Assembly: GCA_963792875.1 (NCBI GenBank)
Contig: CAWBXV010000002.1
Coordinates: 496,001-560,000 of the forward strand
DNA: 64,000 nt
Source: JAHEGP01 sp963792875
GTDB taxonomy: Bacteria > Pseudomonadota > Gammaproteobacteria > Pseudomonadales > JAHEGP01
Reading direction: 5' to 3'
This document shows positions 21,302 to 28,943 of the stretch, one piece after another; position 1 is the first letter of the stretch; each line of letters starts with the position of its first letter. Made by a program: the position numbers and the translations under genes. The notes under the pieces are model-generated. The model made no database searches. It saw only the letters and a program-made list of their open reading frames with translations, and was not told the origin of the DNA.

Positions 21302-22497
21302 TGCGCGGGCGCGACGCGCTGCTGTGGATCGCCCGCGCCGTGCTGGGCAGCCCCCAGCGCAGCGCGCTGACGGCGCTGGGCATGGCCGTGGGCATCGCCG
21401 CGGTAGGCCTGCTGACCTCGGTGGGCGAGGGCCTGCGGCTCTACATGCTCGACAGCTTCTCCCAGTTCGGCACGCGCATCATCGCGGTCTCGCCGGGCAA
21501 GGTGACCACGCACGGTATGGCCGGCATACTCAAGAGCGTCAAGCCCCTGACGATCGAGGACGCGGTGAGGCTGCAGGACCTGCCCTACGTCGACTACGTG
21601 GTGCCGGTGATCAACGGCACCGGCGAGGTAGAGGCCGGCGCCAGGGCGCGCAACAGCGACGTGTTCGGGGTCGGGGCGCAGGCCGCCCAGGCGTGGCGCA
21701 TGGCGGTCTCGCGCGGCCAGTTTCTGCCCCCGGACGACCCGGTATCGCCGCGCGCCTACGCCGTACTGGGCCACCGGCTGGCGCAGGAGCTGTTCCCCGA
21801 CGCCAATCCCCTGGGCGCGCTCATCCGCGTCAGCGGCATGCGCTTCCGGGTCGTCGGCGTGATGGCGAGCAAGGGGCAGTTTCTGGGCTTCGACCTCGAC
21901 GACGTGGTCTACATACCCGTGGGCAGGGCGCTGCAGCTGTTCAACCGCGAGAGCCTGATGGAGGTGGACGTGGTGTTCAACGAGCGCACCACCTCGCAGG
22001 ACATGGCCGACAGGGTGCGGCAGCGGCTGCGGGCCCTGCACGGCAGCGAGGACTTCACCCTGTTCACCCAGGAGGACATGCTCAAGAGCCTCGACAAGAT
22101 ACTGGGCATGCTCACCCTGGCCATCGCCGCGCTGGGCGGCATCTCGCTGTTCGTGGGGGGCGTCGGGGTGCTCACCATCATGACCACGGCGCTGCGGGAG
22201 CGGACGCCCGAGATCGGCCTGCTCAGCGCGCTGGGCTGCACCCGGCGCCAGACCCTGCTGCTCTTTCTGGGCGAGGCGGTGCTGCTGGCCAGCGCGGGCG
22301 GCCTGCTGGGGCTGACGCTGGTCGTCGCCGTGGTCACCGCCCTGCGCTGGCTCATGCCGGCGCTGCCGCTGGTGCTCAACCCGCTCTATCTGACGGCAGC
22401 CTGGCTGCTGTCGCTGGTGATCGGCCTGGTCGCCGGCATCGCACCGGCGCTGCAGGCCTACCGGCTGGACCCCATCGAGGCGCTGCGGGACGAGTGA
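21301..22497 (+). CDS. FtsX/MacB-like ABC permease (second of two)
   Basis: 398 aa; the ATG shares its A with the stop of the preceding gene (TGATG). It has the same topology as its neighbour: first helix SALTALGMAVGIAAVGLL, a periplasmic domain, then three C-terminal helices with RERTPEIGLLSALGC. The two permeases are clearly paralogous but diverged, which supports a heterodimeric channel driven by the single ATPase. A strong inverted repeat (22524-22552) follows the stop. Confidence 0.9.
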   Translation: MRGRDALLWIARAVLGSPQRSALTALGMAVGIAAVGLLTSVGEGLRLYMLDSFSQFGTRIIAVSPGKVTTHGMAGILKSVKPLTIEDAVRLQDLPYVDYVVPVINGTGEVEAGARARNSDVFGVGAQAAQAWRMAVSRGQFLPPDDPVSPRAYAVLGHRLAQELFPDANPLGALIRVSGMRFRVVGVMASKGQFLGFDLDDVVYIPVGRALQLFNRESLMEVDVVFNERTTSQDMADRVRQRLRALHGSEDFTLFTQEDMLKSLDKILGMLTLAIAALGGISLFVGGVGVLTIMTTALRERTPEIGLLSALGCTRRQTLLLFLGEAVLLASAGGLLGLTLVVAVVTALRWLMPALPLVLNPLYLTAAWLLSLVIGLVAGIAPALQAYRLDPIEALRDE

Positions 22498-22523
22498 CCG
22501 CGGCCCCGACGGCAGCTGCCTGC

Positions 22524-22552
22524 GGCGGCACACGCCATGGCGTATTGCCGCC
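22524..22552. terminator. Inverted repeat between convergent genes
   Basis: GGCGGCA (22524-22530) pairs with TGCCGCC (22546-22552), and the inner ACGCCATGGCGT is itself palindromic. It lies between the end of the second permease and the end of the glycine-zipper gene, so it may stop transcription from both sides. There is no T-run. Confidence 0.4.
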
Positions 22553-22564
22553 CCGGCCTCACCC

Positions 22565-23242
22565 TCAGATGAGCAGCGTGCCATTGCTCAGGGGAATGCG
22601 CTCGCCCGGATCGTAGGGCATGCGCACGGTGGCGACGGCACCGCCGATGTCGTAGCGCACCTCGTACTCCTTGACCCGGACCTCGCTGTCCATCACGGTA
22701 TCGCAGCGCGTTGCAGTGGCGGCCGCCGTCCTGCCGGCCTGCACCTGCTGCTGCGCCATGCGCCCGCCCAGGGCCCCGGCCGCGGCCCCCGCGACGGTGG
22801 CGAGGTCCTTGCCGCGCCCGTCCCCCACCTGATGGCCCAGCACGCCGCCGAGCAGGGCGCCGCCGACGATACCGGCGATCTGGTGCTTGTCCTTGACGGG
22901 GGCGCTGGCGGCCACCGGCTGCTCATAGCACTGCTGCCTGGGCGTCTGCACCGTCTCCTCGATGGGCCTGACCGAGAGCACGCGCGCAAACGCGGGCGGG
23001 GGCGCAGCCGCCGGCGGCCGTGGCGGCGCCTTCGCGGGCACCGCGCGGGCGGTCGGCGCCCTGCTCTGCTCCACCACCGCGACGGGCGGCGGCGCGAGCT
23101 CCGCGGCCGGCTGCTGCAACACCTGGGCCGGCGGCGCCAGCGCCGCGAGCCCCTGCGACTGCGTCGCATAGTGGACCGAGGCCCCGCCGCCGGCGGCCAC
23201 CGCGGTACCCAGAATCGTGCCTGCTATAAGAGATTTGTCCAT
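22565..23242 (-). CDS. Glycine-zipper 2TM-domain protein (YcfJ/SlyB-like)
   Basis: 225 aa. GGAGG lies 10 bases before the ATG at 23242. The N-terminal hydrophobic segment (SLIAGTILGTAVAAGGG) anchors it. A proline/alanine-rich linker spans about 40-95. A glycine-zipper hairpin follows at about 120-165 (GIVGGALLGGVLG, AGAAAGALGG). The C-terminal beta-rich tail (VKEYEVRYDIGG, VRMPYDPGERIPL) is typical of envelope proteins in this group. It is probably inserted in the envelope; such proteins respond to envelope stress. The function is not established. Confidence 0.8.
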   Translation of the reverse strand: MDKSLIAGTILGTAVAAGGGASVHYATQSQGLAALAPPAQVLQQPAAELAPPPVAVVEQSRAPTARAVPAKAPPRPPAAAPPPAFARVLSVRPIEETVQTPRQQCYEQPVAASAPVKDKHQIAGIVGGALLGGVLGHQVGDGRGKDLATVAGAAAGALGGRMAQQQVQAGRTAAATATRCDTVMDSEVRVKEYEVRYDIGGAVATVRMPYDPGERIPLSNGTLLI

Positions 23243-23423
23243 CGCCCTGTCCTCCACAACGATTGCGATGGACTCAGTGTGGCCGATTCTGGCTGAACCG
23301 ACGCTGAACAGGCGGCAGCACACCAGTGATCGGCGTCCGATTATGGCAAAAAGGGGGCGGTGCGCCGGCCGGTATCCGATCCGAGACTCGCGACGCGCTC
23401 ACCCGGGGCACCGGATCGGGCTG

Positions 23424-24008
23424 CTAGGCCGGCGCCATGGCGTTTGACAACTCCTGCTGCAGGAGGCGCTCGAGCGCGAACACGTGGGCATCGTGCGCGC
23501 ACAGCTCGCGCAATGCCTGCGCCAGACCCAGCAGATAGTCCCCGTTGGGGCCGCTGGGGCCGCTGCACCTGGCGATGTGGCGGGCTATCTCGGCCTCCGG
23601 TGCGGGCCCGAGGAAGGCGTCGTTGCGCTCGTCGGCGATGTAGACCACGCCCTCGACCGCGTGTGCGTCATCGAAGTGCAGCGCCTCGGCGACCCGCACG
23701 TAGCCGTTGCGCTCGCGGTGATCGAGGTGCGCGAACACCGCGGGCTCGACCAGATACGCCACGCCCTCGCAGCGCTGCCCCGGCTGCCTCACCAGGGTGA
23801 CCACGCGCCCCGGCGCCTCGGGCGTGCCGCGGTGATCGTGCGAACCCTGCCAGAAACGGCGCTGCCAATGCAGTACGCTGGCGGCGCGCCGCTCGATAAA
23901 CGGAAAATCGATCTTGAACAGCAGCGAGCCATAGGCGAACAGCCACACGGCACACCGCCCGGCAGCCGCGGCGCCGGGCGCATTGAGGTTGCTGAGTTCT
24001 GCTGACAT
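23424..24008 (-). CDS. chaC: ChaC-like gamma-glutamylcyclotransferase
   Basis: 194 aa from the ATG at 24008. LFAYGSLLFK is the substrate-binding YGSL motif. REDGY-type catalysis is represented by DHRERNGYVR, whose Glu is the catalytic acid in ChaC. These enzymes cleave glutathione to 5-oxoproline and Cys-Gly in the cytoplasm. The C-terminal SGPSGPNGDYLLGLAQAL also fits ChaC. The frame extends upstream without similarity; GTG or ATG starts a few codons earlier are possible because GGGGAG lies 16 bases before the chosen ATG. Confidence 0.88.
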   Translation of the reverse strand: MSAELSNLNAPGAAAAGRCAVWLFAYGSLLFKIDFPFIERRAASVLHWQRRFWQGSHDHRGTPEAPGRVVTLVRQPGQRCEGVAYLVEPAVFAHLDHRERNGYVRVAEALHFDDAHAVEGVVYIADERNDAFLGPAPEAEIARHIARCSGPSGPNGDYLLGLAQALRELCAHDAHVFALERLLQQELSNAMAPA

Positions 24009-24235
24009 CGCGTTGATACACTCCCCGGCCATGGCTTGAGCGTCGGTCACCGAGGCCCGCAGACACCAGGCCCATCCAGCACGCCGCCCCCCGCGGGCGC
24101 ACGGGGACAGGCCCGCCGGCGCGGGCAGACACTTTCTGGGGGGGATGCGGTACATCCCTCGACCATGAGAGGAAGTGTAATGCAACTTTGCCGAGGCTGC
24201 CGGCCAGCCCCCGGGCGGCGGCGCCGGTGACGGGC

Positions 24236-24640
24236 TCAGGGTTCGCCGATGGCGCCGGGCTGGGGCTGACGGGCTGCCATGAACAACCTGATGGGCAGGC
24301 GGTGGTCCTTGCCGAGGTAGAGGATCAGGCCATAGTGGTCGTTGTCGTAATCGCGCACGAAGGTGTACGCCTTCTGCTGCGGTATCGTCTGCTGCTCCGG
24401 TCGCCGTGCGGTCACGATGACCTCTTCGATGGGGCCGGTCTCGCGCGGCACCGACAGCGTGATCGCCTGCATGCCTTCGTCGGGCAGCAGCACGATACTC
24501 TCGACCTTCACGCCGCTGACCGGGTCGACGTAGCCCTCGCGCAGTTCCAGGTCACCCGTTTCCGCAGCCAGCGCCGGCACCGCCAGCAGCACGCCGCACA
24601 GCAACCCGAGCATTCTGTGACAGCTTCGTTGAGCAGACAT
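24236..24640 (-). CDS. Secreted hypothetical protein with TonB-receptor-like motif
   Basis: 134 aa from the ATG at 24640. A signal peptide (LLCGVLLAVPALAAE) is cut near residue 25. The mature protein is beta-rich and includes EEVIVTARRPEQ, which looks like the sequence at the start of TonB-dependent receptor plug domains, although no barrel follows. The rest (FVRDYDNDHYGLILYLG) is unfamiliar. It is probably periplasmic. No function is assigned. Confidence 0.65.
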   Translation of the reverse strand: MSAQRSCHRMLGLLCGVLLAVPALAAETGDLELREGYVDPVSGVKVESIVLLPDEGMQAITLSVPRETGPIEEVIVTARRPEQQTIPQQKAYTFVRDYDNDHYGLILYLGKDHRLPIRLFMAARQPQPGAIGEP

Positions 24641-24772
24641 ATGACCCCCGTACACCCTAGCTGATTGCCGCCACGCCTGCGCCGGTGGCAGCCTGTCCGC
24701 AACAACCGGCGCGGCCCTGCCGGGCCATGGCGGACACCACGAGTTTATCACCGCCATGCGGCGGGCGCGCGG

Positions 24773-25255
24773 TCAATTGGCGCTCGGGCCGTCAGCCATG
24801 GCAACGATGGCCTGCCACTGCGCCGGCGCGACCGGCATCACCGACAGGCGGCTGCCCCTCCTGACCAGCGCCAGCTCCTGCAGGGCCGGGCTGGCCTTCA
24901 GCACCGCCAGCGGCACCAGCTGCCGGAAGCTGTGCTGGTACACGATGTCGACCGCGAACCAGCGCGGCAGCTGCGGACTCGCCGCCGCATCGTAATAGGG
25001 CGACTGCGGCGCGAACTGCGCCGGGTCCGGATAGCCCGCCCGCACCACGCGGGCGATGCCCGCGATGCCCACGCGCTGGCAGCTGGAATGGTAGATGAAC
25101 ACCCGGTCGCCCGCTGCCACCTGATCGCGCAGGAAGTTGCGGGCCTGATAATTACGCACGCCGCTCCAGCACTCCGACGCCGGCGCCATGGCCTCGAGGT
25201 CGCTCATGGCGAACTCCCCGGGCTCCGTCTTGAACAGCCAGTAGGCCAAGGTCAC
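24773..25255 (-). CDS. EVE-domain protein
   Basis: 160 aa, a single EVE domain of the PUA/YTH-like fold. Hallmarks are YWLFKTEPGEF at the N-terminus, WSGVRNYQARNFLRD, GDRVFIYHSSC and VGIAGIARV. EVE domains bind modified bases in DNA or RNA and are found in modification-dependent systems and as solitary housekeeping proteins; this is the solitary form. It is divergent from the uracil-DNA glycosylase gene across 104 bases. Confidence 0.92.
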   Translation of the reverse strand: MTLAYWLFKTEPGEFAMSDLEAMAPASECWSGVRNYQARNFLRDQVAAGDRVFIYHSSCQRVGIAGIARVVRAGYPDPAQFAPQSPYYDAAASPQLPRWFAVDIVYQHSFRQLVPLAVLKASPALQELALVRRGSRLSVMPVAPAQWQAIVAMADGPSAN

Positions 25256-25359
25256 GTCCTCTCAAGCGTCACCGAATCGCTGCCGGCCGCCGCTCACGAC
25301 CGGGTGAGGCGGCCGGCGGTTTCTGGGATAATGGCGGCCACCGCTATGGAGCCGGCCCC

Positions 25360-26139
25360 ATGCCGCCACCGCCCACCGCCGATTCCGGCGCTGCGATCAT
25401 GGCCATCGTAGACCACCTCAGCGCCCGCGTGCAGTCACTCAGTTTCGAGCGCCCGGTCACGCACGTCTACAATCCGCTGGACTACGCCCGCGAAGTCCTC
25501 TGCGACTACGTCCACCGCTACGGGCGGCCACCCAAGCTGGCACTGCTGCTGGGCATGAACCCCGGCCCTTTCGGCATGGCCCAGACCGGCGTACCGTTCG
25601 GGGAGGTCGCCGCGGTGCGGGACTGGCTCGGCCTGCAGGGTCGCATCGGCAAGCCCGCCACGGAGCACCCCGACCGCCCCGTCGAGGGCTTCGCCTGCCG
25701 CCGCAGCGAGGTCAGCGGCGCCCGGCTGTGGGGTTTCCTGCGGCAGGAATTCGGGCAGCCCGAGGCCTTCTTCGAGCGGGCCTTCGTGTGGAACTACTGC
25801 CCGCTGCTGTTCTGCCGCATCGAGCGCAGCGGCGGCCGCGACATCTGCCGCAACCTGACGCCGGACGCACTGGCGGCGGACCAGACGCGCGCGCTGTATG
25901 CGGCCTGCGACGAGGCGCTGATCGCCCTGGTCGAGGTGCTCGGACCGCGCTACCTGGTCGGCGTGGGCGGCTTCGCCCACCAGCGCCTGCAGCGGCTGTT
26001 CGCGGACAGCGGCCGGCACCGCATCGGGCGCATGCTGCATCCCAGCCCGGCCAACCCGCAGGCCAACCGGGATTTCGCCGGCAGCGCGCGCCGGCAGCTG
26101 ACCGAGCTGGGGCTGTGGCCGTTGCTGAAACCGGGCTAG
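25360..26139 (+). CDS. SMUG1-type uracil-DNA glycosylase
   Basis: 259 aa. GMNPGPFGMAQTGVPFGE (about 65-82) is the SMUG1 active-site motif (Asn-Pro in place of the UNG Asp), and HPSPANPQAN is the second motif that closes on DNA. SMUG1 removes uracil, 5-hydroxymethyluracil and related oxidised pyrimidines. It was first known from animals but occurs in some bacteria. A second in-frame ATG 13 codons downstream is an alternative start. It is divergent from the EVE gene. Confidence 0.9.
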   Translation: MPPPPTADSGAAIMAIVDHLSARVQSLSFERPVTHVYNPLDYAREVLCDYVHRYGRPPKLALLLGMNPGPFGMAQTGVPFGEVAAVRDWLGLQGRIGKPATEHPDRPVEGFACRRSEVSGARLWGFLRQEFGQPEAFFERAFVWNYCPLLFCRIERSGGRDICRNLTPDALAADQTRALYAACDEALIALVEVLGPRYLVGVGGFAHQRLQRLFADSGRHRIGRMLHPSPANPQANRDFAGSARRQLTELGLWPLLKPG

Positions 26140-26195
26140 GGCGCCGTCCGACCGCCGGGAGCGGCCTCTGGGCGGGCGCCCGCGCAGCGCCTGCA

Positions 26196-26384
26196 TCAGA
26201 GCGCGACCACCTTCTGCGCCTGGCAGCGCTCGCAGCGATAGACGGTCACCAGCTTGCCGGACTTGACGTCGAACTGCTTGCGCTGGCAGATTTTCCACTT
26301 GTGGTGGTTATTGCGGCACAGCGTATTGCCCTTGTGCCGGCGGGCGGCGTCGGGCTTCTTGAACGGCAGCACGTTGTCGGTCAT
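26196..26384 (-). CDS. Small zinc-ribbon-like protein
   Basis: 62 aa. GGGGAG lies 7 bases before the ATG at 26384. It has a basic, Asn/Lys-rich N-terminal half with GNTLCRNNHHKWKIC, then YRCERCQAQK, so two cysteine pairs could hold one zinc. High Lys/Arg content suggests nucleic-acid binding. The base and codon use match the neighbours. No named family is recalled with certainty. It sits 47 bases upstream of the wax ester synthase stop on the other side of a short gap. Confidence 0.7.
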   Translation of the reverse strand: MTDNVLPFKKPDAARRHKGNTLCRNNHHKWKICQRKQFDVKSGKLVTVYRCERCQAQKVVAL

Positions 26385-26431
26385 GGCGATGCTCCCCGCG
26401 CCCGCCGCAGCGCGCGCGACGGGCAGCACAC

Positions 26432-27880
26432 TCAGGCGCCGGGCCCGGGCGGCGGCTCGCTGCCGACCTGCGCCAGCTCCTTGAACACGGCGACCGCCTG
26501 GGCGATGCCATCGGTCAGCAGGCCGATATCCGGCACGTGCTCCCGGCAGGCCTGCACACAGTAATGTATCTCGTCCAGATAGCTCATGAAGGTGATATTG
26601 GGCCCCTGCCCGCTGATGATGGGCCCCATGGCATAGCAGGCCGCCAGGCGCGCACCATCGACGTAGAGCGGCACGGACGGCCCGGGAATATTGGAGATGA
26701 CCACATTGGTCGCGGTGGGCGCGTAGCGGATCACCTGCCGGCTCAGGTATTGCTTGAGCCCCCAATCGGCCAGCGCGGGCGGCACTACGCCGATATAGCT
26801 CTGCAGCAGGTTCTCGAAGCTCTCATCGAACACGACCTTGGCCGCCGCCGTGGACTCACTGACCGCGCGCAGCAGCTCGGCGGCATCCCCCATCTGCACC
26901 GGCAGCTTCACCGCCATGGTGCCGACCTCGTTGCCCACGTCGGCCTTCTTGCTGCCCTGCCCCTTGAGCGCCAGCGACACCGGCTGGTAGCAGATCAACG
27001 GGCGGTCCGGCAGGTCGTCGGTGGCGATGAGGTAGTTGCGCAGCGCCAGCGTGCAGGCCGCGACCACCACATCGTTGACGGTCATCCCGAGCCGATTCTT
27101 GATCGCCTTGACATCGGCCAGCGAGAGGCTGCCCATGCCGACGGTGCGATTGGGCGTGATGGGGGCGTTGATCTTGAGTTTGGGGGCGGTCTCGAAGAAG
27201 GCGGGCACCAGCCTGGCGCGCCGGCGCGAGCGCGAGAACACGCGCCGGCGGTGGCTGACACTGCGCACGGTGCGCGAGAACACGCCGAGGTAGGTGGGCT
27301 TGTAGCGCCACTGATCGCGCAGCGCGCCGTAGGTCACCTCCAGCAGTGAGCGCGAGCGCCGGCGCCGCGAGGGCAGCGGTCCGTGCTCGTGGTGGGCGAT
27401 GGCGGCGTCCGTCTCGAACATCTGGGTCAGCACCCGCGCCCCGTGCACGCCATCGAACAGGCAGTGATGGGATTTGAACACGATGGCCAGGCGCCCACCC
27501 TCCAAACCGGAGATGAACCAGCACTCCCACAGGGGCCGGCGATGACTGAGCGCGGTGCTGGCGATATCCGCGACGATCGCCGCCAGCTGATGGCGCGTGC
27601 CAGGCGCCGGCACGGCGATGTGGTGGGTGTGGTTCTTGACGATGAAATCGGGGTCCTCGACCAGCACCGGCGGCGTCATCGACCAGGGCGTCTTGACCAG
27701 CTTCTGGCTGAACTCCGGCCGTGCCTGCATCTCCGCCTCATACTCGGCGATGAGCGCATCGATGGCGAAATTCTCGCCGGCCGTGGACAGGTCCAGAATC
27801 ATGGTGCTGACGACGTGCTGGTGCTGGTCGGGGGTTTCGATATAGAGGAAAAAGGCGTCTTCGCCAGTGAGCGTTCTCAT
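26432..27880 (-). CDS. Wax ester synthase/diacylglycerol acyltransferase (WS/DGAT)
   Basis: 482 aa. HHCLFDG (138-144) is the acyltransferase HHxxxDG motif, close to the usual position. The C-terminal domain has NVVISNIPGPSVPLY and YAMGPI, also standard for the family. It joins acyl-CoA to fatty alcohols or diacylglycerol, making wax ester or triacylglycerol storage lipid at the inner membrane. AGGAG lies 9 bases before the ATG. The gene stands alone; no fatty acyl-CoA reductase is in the window. Confidence 0.95.
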   Translation of the reverse strand: MRTLTGEDAFFLYIETPDQHQHVVSTMILDLSTAGENFAIDALIAEYEAEMQARPEFSQKLVKTPWSMTPPVLVEDPDFIVKNHTHHIAVPAPGTRHQLAAIVADIASTALSHRRPLWECWFISGLEGGRLAIVFKSHHCLFDGVHGARVLTQMFETDAAIAHHEHGPLPSRRRRSRSLLEVTYGALRDQWRYKPTYLGVFSRTVRSVSHRRRVFSRSRRRARLVPAFFETAPKLKINAPITPNRTVGMGSLSLADVKAIKNRLGMTVNDVVVAACTLALRNYLIATDDLPDRPLICYQPVSLALKGQGSKKADVGNEVGTMAVKLPVQMGDAAELLRAVSESTAAAKVVFDESFENLLQSYIGVVPPALADWGLKQYLSRQVIRYAPTATNVVISNIPGPSVPLYVDGARLAACYAMGPIISGQGPNITFMSYLDEIHYCVQACREHVPDIGLLTDGIAQAVAVFKELAQVGSEPPPGPGA

Positions 27881-28113
27881 CGGTGCTACTCCTGTGATTC
27901 AGCAGCCGAAACAGGCGCTCATCAATACCAGATCGGGCTGCCGGCGGCAATCAGAACCCGCCGTGCGGTGCACGCCACAGCCTGCCAATGCAGCCAGGCT
28001 TGCGCCAGATCAATATCCCGTCAGGTCCCCGGCGCGGCGGCGGCGACGGCGGCGGTGGACAGGGCCGGCCGGCTTGCTATAAGGTGCCGTTTCATCCCAG
28101 TCATCGGACCGCC

Positions 28114-28932
28114 ATGAGCCAGCAAGCCCGCCGCGAGATTCCGCGCTTCGGCCACCCCATCATCGAGACCCACTGCCACCTGGACTACCTCGACGAGCAG
28201 GCCCTGCCGGAGGTGCTGCAGCGCGCCGCCGAGGTGGGCGTGGAGCGCATCATCACCATCGCCGTCGCGCCCGGCAATCTGGCACGCGTGCTGGCGCTCA
28301 CCCGGCTGTCACCCGCCGTCTGGGGAACCCAGGGCATCCACCCGCACGAGGCCGCGGCCTTCGACGAGGACACGGCGCAGGCCATCCGCGCCGGCCTGGC
28401 GGACCCCCGCATCCTGGCGGTGGGAGAGATCGGCCTGGACTACTACTATGAGCACGCCGACCGCCCCACCCAGCGGCGCGTATTTGAGCAGCAACTGCAG
28501 CTGGCGATCGAGGCCGACCTGCCGGTGGTCATTCACACCCGCGATGCCGACGAGGACTGCCGGGCCATCCTGGGCAACTGCTCCGGGCAGCTGCGCCGCA
28601 AGGGCGTCATCCACAGCTTCACCTCCTCGCTGGCGCTGGCCGAGTTCTGCCTGGGCGAGGGCTTCATGCTCGGGTTCAACGGCATCACCACGTTCAACCG
28701 GGCCGACAACGTGCGGGAGGTGGTGGCCGCCACGCCGCTGGCGCAGCTGGTGCTGGAGACCGACGCGCCCTACCTCACGCCGGTACCCTATCGCGGCAAG
28801 CCGAACGCCCCCTGCTATCTGCCGTTCATCGCCGAGAAGATCGCCCAGGTGAAACAGTGCGGGCTGGCCGAGCTGCTGCAGCAGGCCTATGCCAACAGCC
28901 TGGCGCTGTTCTTCGACGGCGCCAGGGCCTGA
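28114..28932 (+). CDS. tatD: TatD-family metal-dependent hydrolase
   Basis: 272 aa. Metal ligands are visible in THCHLD (start), GEIGLDYYY (Glu), VIHTRDAD (His), GVIHSFT (His) and LETDAPYL (Asp). RGKPNAP at the C-terminal side is typical of TatD. The family includes 3'-5' DNA/RNA exonucleases and D-aminoacyl-tRNA deacylase-like activities; the exact paralogue (TatD, YcfH or YjjV) cannot be fixed. I chose the ATG at 28114 over a longer frame without similarity. The next gene begins 11 bases after the stop. Confidence 0.92.
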   Translation: MSQQARREIPRFGHPIIETHCHLDYLDEQALPEVLQRAAEVGVERIITIAVAPGNLARVLALTRLSPAVWGTQGIHPHEAAAFDEDTAQAIRAGLADPRILAVGEIGLDYYYEHADRPTQRRVFEQQLQLAIEADLPVVIHTRDADEDCRAILGNCSGQLRRKGVIHSFTSSLALAEFCLGEGFMLGFNGITTFNRADNVREVVAATPLAQLVLETDAPYLTPVPYRGKPNAPCYLPFIAEKIAQVKQCGLAELLQQAYANSLALFFDGARA

Positions 28933-28943
28933 GGCCTGCCGCC

